Assembly (NCBI GenBank): GCA_031267965.1
Contig: JAIRYC010000095.1
Coordinates: 1 to 64,000, forward strand
DNA: 64,000 nucleotides
DNA from: Oscillospiraceae bacterium
GTDB lineage: Bacteria > Bacillota > Clostridia > Oscillospirales > Acutalibacteraceae
Reading direction: 5' to 3'
Positions 43,082-51,785 of the stretch are shown here, piece after piece (positions within the stretch are counted from its first letter, which is position 1; each line of letters begins with the position of its first letter). The notes under the pieces are model-generated. The model worked only from the letters and a program-made list of their open reading frames with translations, searched no databases and had not been told where the DNA came from. Position numbers and translations under genes: made by a program.

Positions 43082-44770
43082 ATGTATGAAATACTCAAGC
43101 GCTTCTGTCCGCGGACGGAATTTTCTAGTTACGATGAGATGAAGCGCAAATTCCAAATCATCGTACCGGAGGATTTCAACTTCGGTTTTGACGTCGTGGA
43201 CGCATGGGCGCAGCTGGACCCGGACAAGCCTGCCTTGCTCTGGACGGACGACAGCGGCAAAATGCGCTCGTTCACCTTTGGCGATGTGCGAGCCGAAAGT
43301 AACCGCGCTGTCAACTTTCTACGCGATAAGGGAATCCGCAAAGGCGATGTGGTTATGCTCATCCTTAAGCAACGCCCAGAGGTATGGTTTTTGCTGACAG
43401 CGTTACATAAATTGGGTGCGGTAGCGCTTCCCGCAAGCTACCAATTGACACCAAAAGATTTGCGTTACCGCTTGGAGCTTTCCGAGGCGAAAATGCTTAT
43501 AACAGTGAGCGACGATGATGTAGTAGCGTATGCTCAGGAGGCGCTTGAGGACAGTCCCGGCGTTAAAAATTATGCAACAGTGGGCAATAAGGCCGTCCCC
43601 GGTGCAATTGACTATCGCCGCGTGGTTGGCGCTTATTCACCGGAATATGACCGCCCAACCGGCGCGGAAAATACCACAGTTGCCGACCCAATGCTCATCT
43701 ATTTTTCCAGTGGCACAACAGGCTTGCCAAAGATGGTACGGCACGATCATTCCTCTCCGCTGGGGCATATCACCAACGCGCTCTTTTGGCAACGCGTTGG
43801 CGACGGCAAGGTTCATCTGACACAAACTGACAGCGGCTGGGCAAAATTCGCCTGGGGCAAAATCTACGGTCAGTGGATTTGCGGTGCATGCATAGGCATC
43901 TACGACACAGAGAAGTTTGTCCCACAGGCCATGCTGGAAGCGATCGGGCGGCTTAAACCCTACACGTTCTGCGCTCCGGCAACGATCTACCGCTTCCTCA
44001 TCAAGGAGGATCTAAGCGGGTACGATTTCAGTTATATCAGTCATGCAAGCCTTGCCGGCGAGCCGCTTAATCCGGAGGTTTTCCGTCAGATTGAGACAAA
44101 AACCGCTCTGCGGATTTACGAAGGCTTTGGACAGAGCGAGGGCAGCGTCTTGCTGGCAAATTTTCCGTGGGACAAAATACGCCCGGGAAGTATGGGCAAG
44201 CCTTCACCCATTTACAATATCTTTCTGATGCGCGAGGATGGCACTGCCTGTGAGGACGGCGAAGTGGGCGCAATTTGCATCCGTAACGCACGCGATAAGC
44301 ACCCAACAGGTCTGTTCCGCGAATACTGGAAGGATACGGCGGCAACTGACAAAGCGTTCGCATATGGTCACTACAGCACCGGCGATACTGCTTGGCGTGA
44401 CGCGGATGGCTACTATTGGTTCGTTGGGCGCAACGACGACGTGATTAAGTGCTCGGGCTACCGCATTGGACCGTTTGAGGTGGAAAGCGCGCTGATGGAG
44501 CACCCGAGTGTGCTTGAATGTGCCGTCACCGCATATCCCGACCCGTTGCGTGGTGAGGTTGTGAAGGCGACTATTGTGCTGGCGCGCGGCTTTACGGGCA
44601 GTGATGATCTGAAAAAAGAACTGCAGAACTTAGTCAAGCATGTGACTGCGCCGTATAAATATCCACGTGTGGTGGAATTTGTGGACGAACTGCCCAAAAC
44701 CAGCAGCGGTAAAATCAGGCGCACGGCAATTCGCGCGGCGGATATGCAAAAACTGCAGGTGAGCAAATAA
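43082..44770 (+). CDS. Acyl-CoA synthetase (AMP-forming, medium-chain type)
   Basis: 562-residue ANL enzyme activating a carboxylic acid to its CoA thioester. The adenylate-forming P-loop is YFSSGTTGLPKM (about 207-218). Other motifs are YEGFGQSEG, YSTGDTAWRDADGYYWFVGRNDDVIK, and the C-terminal catalytic Lys in KTSSGKIRR. Sequence layout is closest to ACSM-type medium-chain or benzoate-like ligases; the substrate is unknown. GAAAGG precedes the ATG. Co-regulated with the XRE-cupin protein. Confidence 0.93.
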   Translation: MYEILKRFCPRTEFSSYDEMKRKFQIIVPEDFNFGFDVVDAWAQLDPDKPALLWTDDSGKMRSFTFGDVRAESNRAVNFLRDKGIRKGDVVMLILKQRPEVWFLLTALHKLGAVALPASYQLTPKDLRYRLELSEAKMLITVSDDDVVAYAQEALEDSPGVKNYATVGNKAVPGAIDYRRVVGAYSPEYDRPTGAENTTVADPMLIYFSSGTTGLPKMVRHDHSSPLGHITNALFWQRVGDGKVHLTQTDSGWAKFAWGKIYGQWICGACIGIYDTEKFVPQAMLEAIGRLKPYTFCAPATIYRFLIKEDLSGYDFSYISHASLAGEPLNPEVFRQIETKTALRIYEGFGQSEGSVLLANFPWDKIRPGSMGKPSPIYNIFLMREDGTACEDGEVGAICIRNARDKHPTGLFREYWKDTAATDKAFAYGHYSTGDTAWRDADGYYWFVGRNDDVIKCSGYRIGPFEVESALMEHPSVLECAVTAYPDPLRGEVVKATIVLARGFTGSDDLKKELQNLVKHVTAPYKYPRVVEFVDELPKTSSGKIRRTAIRAADMQKLQVSK

Positions 44771-44787
44771 AAAATATGTAATTTAAT

Positions 44788-44824
44788 ATAGAGGTGCAAC
44801 AAGTGCTGCGCCTCTATTATTTTT
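44788..44824. terminator. Terminator between convergent acyl-CoA synthetase and ABC genes
   Basis: ATAGAGGTGCA (44788-44798) pairs with TGCGCCTCTAT (44807-44817, one G-U) and is followed by TATTTTT on the plus strand. A-rich sequence on the other side may help termination in reverse. Confidence 0.85.
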
Positions 44825-44848
44825 GCAGCTTTGCGCGGCAGTTGTGCC

Positions 44849-46297
44849 TTAGAGCGGCAAATCCTTCTCCTTAAACACTTTAATGCCGATTGTATACAGC
44901 GCAACGCCCAGTGCGGCCAGTATTGCGAATTGCGGCCAGAATGTGCCGCCGCCCGTGATACTGTCGGGGTCAAACAGCGTGTTTAGTGACAGATATTTGA
45001 AATTCTCAAGGCTGCTGCTGACCTGCGACATGATTTGGAAGATGAAAAACGCAACCGGAATTCCTGCGCCAAGCGCCAGCGAGTTCTTTGACAGATTAAA
45101 TACACAGGAGAACAGGAAAGAAATTCCGGCTATAGCAAACATCAGCAGGAAAACACCGAGATTCAGCAATAAGTAGTCCTTTACGCTGAAAGCAATCCCT
45201 TTGTCCAGCGCGATTTCATCATTTGCGAGCTGTCCGTTAATAATTTTCAAAAACGCGGTTTCATTCATTTCGACAATCGCCTCTGTGGACGTTCCACTAG
45301 GGAGCGTTTCAGCAGGAACCAAGGCGGCAGCCTGTGCGGCGGCGGTCAGCGCCGTTGGGTTTGCCTTGATTTTGCCCATATTCGTCGCTAGATCGCCGGG
45401 ATCAACATCCAACACCACAGCGGCGGCGGTTATGCCTGCCATAAACTTAGTTTGCATTTCTCTGGATTGTTCGGCGGAGAGAGTGTGCTCTGTGGCCATG
45501 ACTTGAGAAAGCTGCGCGCTGTATACTGCAGATTCTATGCCCATTACATCCGCAGCGGCTTTCAATGCTTCCTCATTCTTTATAATGAGTGTGAGGTCAA
45601 CGCTCACTTTGTCCGCATTAACACCCAATACCTCTGCGGCAGCTTCATACGCCTTATTGCTGAGTTTTTGATTCAGATAAGTGATGTATACGTCCTCTTT
45701 GATGCCCCGCGCCTCGGATCCGGCCTTCACGGCTGCTTCATTGTTCAAAATGAGTGTGAGATCATCCGCAACCGCATCCTTATCCAGATTCAGTACCTCA
45801 GTCACCGCTTTCACATCCTTGGTATAATCCGTTCCCCAAAGACCGTGATGGGCAATCTGTATCGTGGAAAGTCCGACAACAGTAATAACCATAAACATAC
45901 AGAAAACGCTTGAAATCAAGTAGAGCGCCTGTGTGCGCACAACCTTTGTGCGTTTGATCGGCGTGGATAACAGGTATGCCATAGAGCCGCGGTCCACCTG
46001 TGAAGCTACAAGTGTGTTTGCAGTCATAATCACAAAAATCAGCGAGAGAATAATGCCCTGCATCCCATAAAAGCTCTGCCCAAGCATACCGAGCAGGGAG
46101 GTCATGCCGTCCATGCGGTCGCCCATCATGTCTGCCATGCCCGGCATATCCTTCACCATATCCATCATGCTCTGAATCATTTTGGGGTCGTACACCACGA
46201 TGACCAAGGCGCTCAGGACGGCCATAATCGCGGTGAAAATGGCCCAAAGCTTCCAGTTGGAGCGAAGCGTCTGCTTAAAAATCGTTTTAGAAAACAT
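44849..46297 (-). CDS. ABC-2 type exporter permease with repeated extracellular insert
   Basis: 482-residue membrane subunit. TM1 lies at about 18-36; TMs 2-3 at about 80-150, with ASQVDRGSMAYLLSTPIKR between them, as in ABC-2 permeases. A large insert of about 190 residues (about 165-355) follows, then three C-terminal TMs. The insert contains three diverged copies of a ~50-residue unit of the pattern EVLxLDxDxVxxDLTLIxxNExAxKAxxxxxGI. A GGAGG site precedes the ATG. It is the last gene of the operon with two ATPases. The cargo is unknown; antimicrobial peptide or lipid export is typical for this class. Confidence 0.9.
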   Translation of the reverse strand: MFSKTIFKQTLRSNWKLWAIFTAIMAVLSALVIVVYDPKMIQSMMDMVKDMPGMADMMGDRMDGMTSLLGMLGQSFYGMQGIILSLIFVIMTANTLVASQVDRGSMAYLLSTPIKRTKVVRTQALYLISSVFCMFMVITVVGLSTIQIAHHGLWGTDYTKDVKAVTEVLNLDKDAVADDLTLILNNEAAVKAGSEARGIKEDVYITYLNQKLSNKAYEAAAEVLGVNADKVSVDLTLIIKNEEALKAAADVMGIESAVYSAQLSQVMATEHTLSAEQSREMQTKFMAGITAAAVVLDVDPGDLATNMGKIKANPTALTAAAQAAALVPAETLPSGTSTEAIVEMNETAFLKIINGQLANDEIALDKGIAFSVKDYLLLNLGVFLLMFAIAGISFLFSCVFNLSKNSLALGAGIPVAFFIFQIMSQVSSSLENFKYLSLNTLFDPDSITGGGTFWPQFAILAALGVALYTIGIKVFKEKDLPL

Positions 46298-46311
46298 AAT
46301 AAATTCCTCCC

Positions 46312-47193
46312 TTAATAAAGGCTCTTGAAATATTTCTCAAGAGAGTATTTGATCTCGGCGATGAACTTAACCCGGTAGCGTTTGAGCACACCCGTGAATC
46401 GGTCGATTTCATTGTCATGCACGTTTACCAGCACTTGGTTCTGTGCTTCACGCCGCTCCGAAAATTCAAAAGCTTCGGCAATGAAGCGCCGGTAATCTTC
46501 GTTGAACAAAAATTCAATCTTATAGACTTTATCTTGGTTATGCTTGATTTCGCGGGTAGCTTTTACTGCGATGATTTTCCCGTCCTTAATCAGCGCTACC
46601 TTGTCACAGGTGTCCTCCACTTCCTCAAACATGTGGCTGGACATGAAAATTGTCTTGCCCTTTTTCTTTTCGTCATTCAAAATGTCCACAAACTCCGCCC
46701 GCATAAGTGGGTCAAGCCCTGTTGTTGGTTCATCCATGATGAGGATTTCTGAATCGGCCATAAAAGCGGCGACAATAGCCGTCTTTTGCTTCATGCCTTT
46801 TGACATGCGTTTTAGATTGGCAGTTGGGTCAAGCTGGAGCTTTCCTATCATGGACTCTGCATAAGACGTGTCGGCGAGTCCCAAAAGCTCTGCCTGCCGC
46901 CGCAAGAATTCGGTTCCTGTGGGCGCATCCGGAAAGGCGATTTCGCCGGGAATATAGCCCACCATTCTTTTAATTTCAGCGGAATCATTCCATGAATCCA
47001 GACCTCCTATCGCAGCACTTCCGCTGTCCGGCTTCAAAAAGCCCATCATTTGCCGGATGAGGGTGGTTTTACCCGCACCGTTAGTGCCAACAAAGCCGAA
47101 TACCTCGCCCTTTTCGATAAACAGGCTTACGTCAAAATTGCCGCGTCCGTCGCCGTAATCCTTTGTAATGTTCCTTATTTCAATTAACGGCAT
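46312..47193 (-). CDS. ABC transporter ATP-binding protein
   Basis: 293-residue ATPase with Walker A GTNGAGKTT, signature MSKGMKQKTA, Walker B LIMDEPTTGLDP and the switch His in MSSHMFEEVE. The C-terminal ~70 residues (KVYKIEFLFNEDYRRF...) match the regulatory extension of multidrug-type exporters. Start 47193 is supported by GGAGGT; the longer frame runs into the upstream gene. It overlaps the other ATPase gene by 14 nt, and the permease gene follows by 14 bp. The two ATPases probably form a heterodimer. Confidence 0.95.
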   Translation of the reverse strand: MPLIEIRNITKDYGDGRGNFDVSLFIEKGEVFGFVGTNGAGKTTLIRQMMGFLKPDSGSAAIGGLDSWNDSAEIKRMVGYIPGEIAFPDAPTGTEFLRRQAELLGLADTSYAESMIGKLQLDPTANLKRMSKGMKQKTAIVAAFMADSEILIMDEPTTGLDPLMRAEFVDILNDEKKKGKTIFMSSHMFEEVEDTCDKVALIKDGKIIAVKATREIKHNQDKVYKIEFLFNEDYRRFIAEAFEFSERREAQNQVLVNVHDNEIDRFTGVLKRYRVKFIAEIKYSLEKYFKSLY

Positions 47194-48121
47194 TTGCGCC
47201 ACCTCCTTCCATGTTTTGATTCCTGTCATAAAACTCCATAAAATAATCCTCCAAGGTGAACTTGATTTCGGAGAAGAAAAGCAGATGATAGTCCGAAAGA
47301 ATGGCAATCAGATCATTGACGTCCGCATCGTTAATCAGCACCCTTGCTTGATTCCGATGACGTTTTACCGAAATGACGTCCAGCTTTTTCGGGTACTCCG
47401 CCTGCTCGCGGAAACGTTCAAATTCTTCTTTGGACGCAAATCCGATTTTGAAAATCTTACTCTCACTGTGCCGCAGGTCATTGGCCACAAAGGTGGAAAC
47501 TAAACGCCCCTCTTTGATGATTGAAATGCGGTCACAGGTCGCGTCCACTTCGGAAAAGATGTGAGAGGACAGCAAAATGGTTTTTCCTCGCTCCTTTTCC
47601 TCTAAGATGAAGTTAATGAATGTGTCCTGCATCATGGGGTCAAGTCCGCTGGTCGGCTCATCCAACACCAGTATTTGCGGGTCATGCATGAACGCGGTGA
47701 CAATGGCCAGCTTGCGCTTCATGCCCAATGACATTCGCTTTAGTCCGCCTGATGGCTCCAACTCAAACTTCTTGATGAGCGTTTCGGTGTAAGACATATC
47801 TGTCATACTCCGCAGTTCCGCCATCATTTTGATGAACTGTGTTCCGGTGAGTGACTCTGGCAATGCGATTTCACCCGGCAGATACCCTACATCCTTTTGA
47901 ATGACATAATGATTTGCCCAACTATCCAGCCCATTTACCGAAGTGTGACCCTTCTGCGGGCGAGAGAAGCCCATAATGTGGCGTATCGTTGTCGTTTTCC
48001 CAGCCCCGTTAGGACCGAGAAAACCAAAGACTTCGCCTTTGTTTACCTCAAAAGATACATCGAATACCCCACGGTTGTGTCCGTAATCCTTTGTCAGATG
48101 CTCAATTTGCAATACTGACAT
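47180..48121 (-). CDS. ABC transporter ATP-binding protein (first gene of the operon)
   Basis: 313-residue ATPase with Walker A GPNGAGKTT, signature MSLGMKRKLA, Walker B LVLDEPTSGLDP and switch His in LSSHIFSEV. It is a clear paralogue of the next gene (shared GEVFGF, GYxPGEIAxP, SSHxFxEVxxTCD and the same C-terminal extension), so the ATPase genes arose by duplication. AGGAGG precedes the ATG. Its leader carries the putative TetR operator at 48148-48163. Confidence 0.95.
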   Translation of the reverse strand: MSVLQIEHLTKDYGHNRGVFDVSFEVNKGEVFGFLGPNGAGKTTTIRHIMGFSRPQKGHTSVNGLDSWANHYVIQKDVGYLPGEIALPESLTGTQFIKMMAELRSMTDMSYTETLIKKFELEPSGGLKRMSLGMKRKLAIVTAFMHDPQILVLDEPTSGLDPMMQDTFINFILEEKERGKTILLSSHIFSEVDATCDRISIIKEGRLVSTFVANDLRHSESKIFKIGFASKEEFERFREQAEYPKKLDVISVKRHRNQARVLINDADVNDLIAILSDYHLLFFSEIKFTLEDYFMEFYDRNQNMEGGGANAVN

Positions 48122-48147
48122 TGCAATACCTCCTAAATTAATTTACA

Positions 48148-48163
48148 TGATTGAATTCATTCA
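48148..48163. promoter_or_regulatory. Putative TetR operator before the ABC operon
   Basis: TGATTGAATTCATTCA, an imperfect palindrome with the core TGAATTCA. It matches the site in the tetR promoter (48876-48891) at 15 of 16 positions in the other orientation. A weak -10 (TAAATT, with TG in front) lies next to it on the minus strand. Confidence 0.7.
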
Positions 48164-48193
48164 CGAACTTTGCAAATGAAAATGACTGCCGAC

Positions 48194-48781
48194 TTACCGA
48201 GGCGGCATTGGCTCCACATCCAAAATACGGAAAATAATATTTGCGAATGCTTGAGTTTTAGCTTCATCAGGCGCCTCAGAATCGGGAAGCCCGATTAGTC
48301 CGCTGAAGCCCTGTAATATGAATACGGCGGTTTCTTTCGGATATTCACAGTTCCACGAGCCATCAGCATTTCCACGCTCAATCAGTGAGAACAAGAGTGG
48401 CAGGATGGATGCTGTCATTTTTTGGGTGCAATACTCAAGAATCGCCCGGTCGCTCTTTAGGCTTGGAATTAACTTGTCGTGCGCTTCAAAGTCTAGACGG
48501 CAATTAAAAAGCAACGTCAATCCCTCAAGCGCAGAAGCACTGTTGGTTTCCATTTTTTGCTTCATTCTTTCAGTTTGTCCTGCAGCTATTTGGTCAATGA
48601 CAGCGTATAAAATATCTCTTTTTGACTTGAAATAGTGATAAACAAGCCCTTGCGCCGCGTTCATTCTGTTTGAAATATCCGCCACTTGGGTTTTATCAAA
48701 CCCTTTTTCTTTGAACGACTTCTGCGCGGTATCAATAATTTCCTGCCGCCGTTCTTCAACCGGTTTAGTAATCCTTGACAC
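48194..48781 (-). CDS. TetR family repressor
   Basis: 195-residue regulator. I chose GTG 48781 because AAAGGAGG lies 7 nt upstream and the product then starts SRITKPVEERRQEIIDTAQKSF, the usual TetR N-terminus. The longer frame to 48997 would run through the promoter. The helix-turn-helix is FKEKGFDKTQVADISNRMNAAQGLVYHYFKSK (about 20-51), and the C-terminal part is the ligand-binding domain. It lies directly upstream of the ABC operon in the same direction, and near-identical palindromes are found before both, so it probably represses itself and the exporter until a toxic ligand binds. Confidence 0.93.
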   Translation of the reverse strand: MSRITKPVEERRQEIIDTAQKSFKEKGFDKTQVADISNRMNAAQGLVYHYFKSKRDILYAVIDQIAAGQTERMKQKMETNSASALEGLTLLFNCRLDFEAHDKLIPSLKSDRAILEYCTQKMTASILPLLFSLIERGNADGSWNCEYPKETAVFILQGFSGLIGLPDSEAPDEAKTQAFANIIFRILDVEPMPPR

Positions 48782-48863
48782 AGGAAGACCTCCTTTCAGT
48801 TCGCCAATCGCTCTGCAGCTTTTTTCGGCCAAACAGTCAAAGCAATTCATCGATTGCTTCACT

Positions 48864-48892
48864 AGTATAACATATTGAATGAATTCAGTCAA
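48864..48892 (-). promoter_or_regulatory. Promoter and operator of tetR
   Basis: Minus strand TTGACT (complement of 48887-48892), 17 bp, TATACT (complement of 48864-48869). The spacer and -35 are occupied by an 18-bp palindrome (48875-48892; TTGA-N-TGAATTCA-N-TCAA), so a bound repressor would block polymerase directly. Confidence 0.82.
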
Positions 48893-48907
48893 TAATCTTT
48901 CAAAAAT

Positions 48908-48923
48908 AAAATGTAAACATTTT
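48908..48923. repeat. Palindrome AAAATGT-AA-ACATTTT upstream of the tetR promoter
   Basis: Perfect 7-bp arms with a 2-bp centre, 15 bp upstream of the tetR -35. Could be a second regulator site. Apart from this and the hairpin at 49122, the stretch 48893-49268 holds no gene I can support. Confidence 0.45.
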
Positions 48924-49121
48924 GTGACTGTGTTGCTGTCCATCTGAATCGTATCATGTCGCCAATTTGCGATTTTCATCGACCAAATGACAGGCAAACC
49001 TTCCCACCCTATGACCGCTGGCGGTGGGTGACGCCGACTGCCCCGGCGCAGATTCTATATCAAAAAATGAGCCTATCACGCCTAAGATACGGCCCATTTC
49101 AAAAAAATTGTATGATTTTAA

Positions 49122-49146
49122 GAGGGCCGGCACTTAAGCGGCCCTC
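49122..49146 (-). terminator. Hairpin after the beta-propeller gene, probable terminator
   Basis: Perfect 8-bp stem GAGGGCCG/CGGCCCTC with a 9-nt loop, 120 bp past the stop. On the minus strand it is followed by TTAAAATCATACAATTTTTTT, so the U-tract is interrupted. Confidence 0.45.
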
Positions 49147-49268
49147 AACATTCAGGTTATCAAGGAACATCAACCATAACACAAAAATCTCAATCAAAGC
49201 ACTTGTTTTACAGTGTCTTTTACGGATTTCCAATCATTGGCAAGGGCGTTTTTGATCGCCGATACTAT

Positions 49269-51710
49269 TTATCCGGGATTATATGCTTGGCTTGGCTTCT
49301 CTTCAGGAACCGCAGTCTCTCCTTCCTCTGGGAAGGCGTTTGGCGGGTCAATGACCGGCGGAGCGATTTTTGGCTGTGGTGCATCAGGGAGAGTGGTTTT
49401 ATCTAAATCAATTGTGCCCAGCCGCTTGGCAGTCTTCAGATCAAAGCTGAAGAGTTTGCCGTATTGCCGCGTATAAATTGTGTTGTCCACGTACGTCGCC
49501 CGTTCCGCGGCATAGTTGGTGTTATTAGTGTACCAGTTGCCGTAATCGTATTCGCCATTGCCCGGGCCGCTCTCCAAATAAGCGCTGTAGTTTAAGGCCT
49601 TGACGAGCTTACCGTCTTTCACACGGAAGGTATAGAGTAGAAACTCCTGTTCCGATTTTGTGATGTGCCCATCATAAATCGTGTATTCTGTAGAGGTTCG
49701 ATATATCGGCAAACCGAAAAGTCCTTCTTCCGGATAACTGAAAAATGCCTTATGATCCCACTGGGCGTCGGTGCTATAATTTTTAGTTACTTCCGTCGAT
49801 TTTTTGCCGGCGACGGCAGTTGTGTAATTCTCAAAAATTATGCTGTTCACTTCTTTTGGCTTCTTTGGGTCCCGCACGTCAAACAGGCTGAGCTTTATGC
49901 CGCCTGTAGCGCCTTTTTCGTTACCGGGAACACCTACGCCCAACAGCCAGCCGTCGCCAACGGGGTGCAGGTAGGACGAAAAGCCCGGGATCTTAAGTTC
50001 ACCCACAACCTTGGGTTTGTTTGCGTTCGCTAAATCCAGAACAAACAACGGATCGGTTTGCAAAAAGGTGACGACGTAGCCGGTTGCGCCCACAAAACGC
50101 ACAGACTGTATTTGCTCACCGGGCGCGACGTTATTCACTTGGCCAATGGTTTTTAGCTTGCTATCCAGCACAAAGACCGCGTTGGCTTGATCACGGAGCA
50201 TTTTGCCTTCTTGGTATTCCTCATACTTACTGCCGTCTGGAGTCGTGTGCGTTGTTTCTTTGCTAGGTGCGTAAACCGGGTCTAACTGTGTGGCAATACG
50301 CAGATTACCCTGATATTCGTCCATGCTGAATTGATTGAGAGTGCGCCCAGGCACCGATCCAGAACAGATAAGGCGCGGCTTGCCGTCCAGCGCAAACTTA
50401 TAAATCTCCGTTTCGGTCTGGCTCTTATTATCATAGGTTGTGCGGCCCACATACAGTGTGTCGCCGGAGCAGTAGAGGTTCTCACCGGCACCCAGCACAG
50501 CACAATGCTCAGCGTTTAATTCCTTGGCGTTCAAGTCAAGGTTGGCCACTACCAAATAAGATGGCGTTGGGCTGTTGACGGTGCTGTAGATCTTATCCAG
50601 CGTAAGATTTTCCTCTTTGCCGTTTTTAAGAATTTGCGGATACATATCACGCGACGGAGTAAACCCTTGGCTCCAAATTTGCACGGCTGAGGTCGTCGTC
50701 ACGGTGATGCGCCCGTTATACAGGCGGCTGGAAAGATGTGTGCCATCCTGACCGGAGGTGTAGAGCAGCTGAGGATTTTCACCATCTGCGTCAGAATAAA
50801 CACGGACAATGGTGCGTATTTTCTGATTGTTGTATTCAAATACCTGCCCTTGCAGAAAATACCCCTGCGTTTGACTGATGACGATGAGCTTGCCCTTGTG
50901 CAGGAACATGCCAACGACTTCCTCGCACTCATTCACATAGCGCCAGCCTTGGTAGACGATAATGGGGCTAATTTCCTTCATTTTACCACCAGGCAGTAGT
51001 TGCACGCGGCGCACGCCAACAGTCACGGTTTGCTTATCGTCCTCGCCGCTCACATGCCCGGGCGAGGCAATAAATAGCGTCTTGCCGCTGTTTTTGATGA
51101 TATCCTGCTCGTCAATATCGGCAATCTGGTTGTTTGTTTGCCCAACAGCTTGATTTTGGACGTTTTGTTGCGCACTGTCACCGCCGGTCGGATTGCTTCT
51201 TGGTGAAGTATCTATCGCTACTTCGTTGGATTCGGCATTAGGTGGAGAGCTATTCTCGAAGTAGTTGTAGTTGCCGCTGGATTTATTGCTAAAAATTCCG
51301 TCAAAAACGCCGCCGTATTGCTTGCGCAGCGCATCCCAAACAGTGCCGTTGCCGCTATCTTTAAACCAGCGGAACAGAGCTTCCAACTCAGCCTCGCTCT
51401 GCGGGTGGACTGCAAGCTTATCCTCGGCACTGCTTTCAACCCAATCGGGCGGAGCGGGCGTTTTAAGCGTCAATCCGGTGGAATACAGCGCGGCGCCTAG
51501 CGCAACGCAGAACACCAGAACCGCCGCAACGGCGGAAATCATAGGCTTTTTCCAATGGATTTTGTATTTACGCGGCTGGGTGAACTGTTCCCACTGTACG
51601 GTGTTGTCGGTCTCTTTTGGTGAAATGCGGGTCGGTATTTGGGTATCGTGCAACGCGGCGCGGAATTCACGGCGCAGGCGCTGTGCTGTGTGGATATCTT
51701 TACGATTCAT
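49269..51710 (-). CDS. Membrane-anchored beta-propeller domain protein
   Basis: 813-residue protein with a cytoplasmic basic N-terminus (about 1-55), one membrane helix (about 57-77) and a large extracellular part. The region starting TNNQIADIDEQDIIKNSGKTLFIAS (about 195) is the signature of the secreted beta-propeller family (Beta_propel), and the rest reads as repeated blades ending in a Pro/Glu-rich tail. It follows a sigma factor gene by 75 bp in the same operon, the place where an anti-sigma or sensor is expected. The short cytoplasmic N-terminus could be the sigma-interacting part, but no zinc anti-sigma motif is present. Confidence 0.88.
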   Translation of the reverse strand: MNRKDIHTAQRLRREFRAALHDTQIPTRISPKETDNTVQWEQFTQPRKYKIHWKKPMISAVAAVLVFCVALGAALYSTGLTLKTPAPPDWVESSAEDKLAVHPQSEAELEALFRWFKDSGNGTVWDALRKQYGGVFDGIFSNKSSGNYNYFENSSPPNAESNEVAIDTSPRSNPTGGDSAQQNVQNQAVGQTNNQIADIDEQDIIKNSGKTLFIASPGHVSGEDDKQTVTVGVRRVQLLPGGKMKEISPIIVYQGWRYVNECEEVVGMFLHKGKLIVISQTQGYFLQGQVFEYNNQKIRTIVRVYSDADGENPQLLYTSGQDGTHLSSRLYNGRITVTTTSAVQIWSQGFTPSRDMYPQILKNGKEENLTLDKIYSTVNSPTPSYLVVANLDLNAKELNAEHCAVLGAGENLYCSGDTLYVGRTTYDNKSQTETEIYKFALDGKPRLICSGSVPGRTLNQFSMDEYQGNLRIATQLDPVYAPSKETTHTTPDGSKYEEYQEGKMLRDQANAVFVLDSKLKTIGQVNNVAPGEQIQSVRFVGATGYVVTFLQTDPLFVLDLANANKPKVVGELKIPGFSSYLHPVGDGWLLGVGVPGNEKGATGGIKLSLFDVRDPKKPKEVNSIIFENYTTAVAGKKSTEVTKNYSTDAQWDHKAFFSYPEEGLFGLPIYRTSTEYTIYDGHITKSEQEFLLYTFRVKDGKLVKALNYSAYLESGPGNGEYDYGNWYTNNTNYAAERATYVDNTIYTRQYGKLFSFDLKTAKRLGTIDLDKTTLPDAPQPKIAPPVIDPPNAFPEEGETAVPEEKPSQAYNPG

Positions 51711-51785
51711 AAGGTGACCTCCGGTCCTGTGTGTCTGGTAAAAAAATTGATATGATTGTTCTGCATAATGGGAAAGGATATATGT

